Source of the DNA: Argopecten irradians | Lineage: Eukaryota > Mollusca > Bivalvia > Pectinida > Pectinidae | Assembly: GCF_041381155.1 (NCBI RefSeq) | Contig: NC_091142.1 | Location: forward strand, 43,622,747 to 43,686,746 | Reading direction: 5' to 3' | Length of the DNA: 64,000 bases | Shown: piece after piece, positions 63,811-64,000 of the stretch | Numbering within the stretch: position 1 is the stretch's first letter | Layout: each line of letters opens with the position of its first letter | Notes under the pieces: generated by a model | What the model was told of the DNA's origin: nothing | Databases searched by the model: none | What the model saw: the letters and a program-made list of their open reading frames with translations, nothing else | Translations under genes and position numbers: made by a program

Positions 63811-64000
63811 CTACAATATTTGACCTAGCAGATCTAGAATGACAGTGAAAGAAAAAGATATCACAGCGAGGATCATGTAGTAGAATGGGACTAATTCTGG
63901 TACCATGTACGGTGATACCGATGACGTTTTGTGCGGACTAGCTCCGTCAGTGGTGATGTGGAACGTAACTCTTTGTAATCTTTGAATTCTGCTGAAATGG
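63811..64000 (-). CDS. Possible last exon of a minus-strand membrane protein gene (partial)
   Basis: Downstream of an acceptor-like CCATTTCAG at the window edge, one minus-strand frame is open for about 60 codons to TAG (63813-63811). It reads VTFHITTDGASPHKTSS and ends with a hydrophobic segment, LVPFYYMILAVISFSFTVIL, plus a short tail LDLLGQIL, as in a single-pass or C-terminally anchored protein. I do not recognise the family. An overlapping frame (EFKDYKELRSTSPLTELV) is also open for 35 codons, so the choice is uncertain, and the whole may be chance. Confidence 0.3.
   Translation of the reverse strand, partial: HFSRIQRLQRVTFHITTDGASPHKTSSVSPYMVPELVPFYYMILAVISFSFTVILDLLGQIL

Overview
The window reads as animal genomic DNA, most likely from a bivalve mollusc. 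It contains intron-split genes with GT/AG boundaries, a decayed LINE, several MITE-like and foldback elements, a SINE-like insertion, and very heavy minisatellite content. Assignment to bivalves is an inference from repeat style and gene content, not proof. Roughly 45 kb of the 64 kb is tandem repeat, in eleven unrelated arrays with unit lengths of 26 to 100 bp.

Layout: 1-3343 is a dead LINE carrying endonuclease and reverse transcriptase remains. 3879-5860 holds a TTAA-flanked MITE-like element next to a foldback element with long inverted arms. 6296-12632 is a three-exon plus-strand gene for a claudin/PMP22-like four-helix membrane protein; its second intron is filled by an 89-bp array. 12640-14457 has no recognised gene. 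From 52926 down to 22908 on the minus strand runs a twelve-exon gene whose coiled-coil protein I recognise as a CCDC62 orthologue. Reading phases match at every junction, apart from one extra G inside one exon. Its introns hold eight arrays, and a 100-bp array starts at its stop codon and continues to 14458. 53345-63610 is a 48/50-bp array upstream of that gene. 63811-64000 may be the last exon of another minus-strand gene.

The two genes converge tail to tail. The main discovery is that most of these arrays are built from the exon-intron junctions they abut. The repeat unit contains the end or start of the neighbouring exon plus its splice site. I see this clearly for five donor sites (exon ends at 7199, 26820, 36438, 41329, 49009) and for acceptor sites at 45411 and 41420. 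In addition, the stop-codon end of the last CCDC62 exon lies in the edge of the 100-bp array. Some arrays keep an intact donor in the sense orientation. The largest has about 185 copies of GTAAGTAT, which would give a pre-mRNA with an extraordinary number of U1 snRNP sites.

Assembly quality is uneven. Insertion-rich noise is obvious around 27.8-31.9 kb, 42.9-43.8 kb and 63.0-63.6 kb. Single-base G-run overcalls probably explain frame breaks in both genes.
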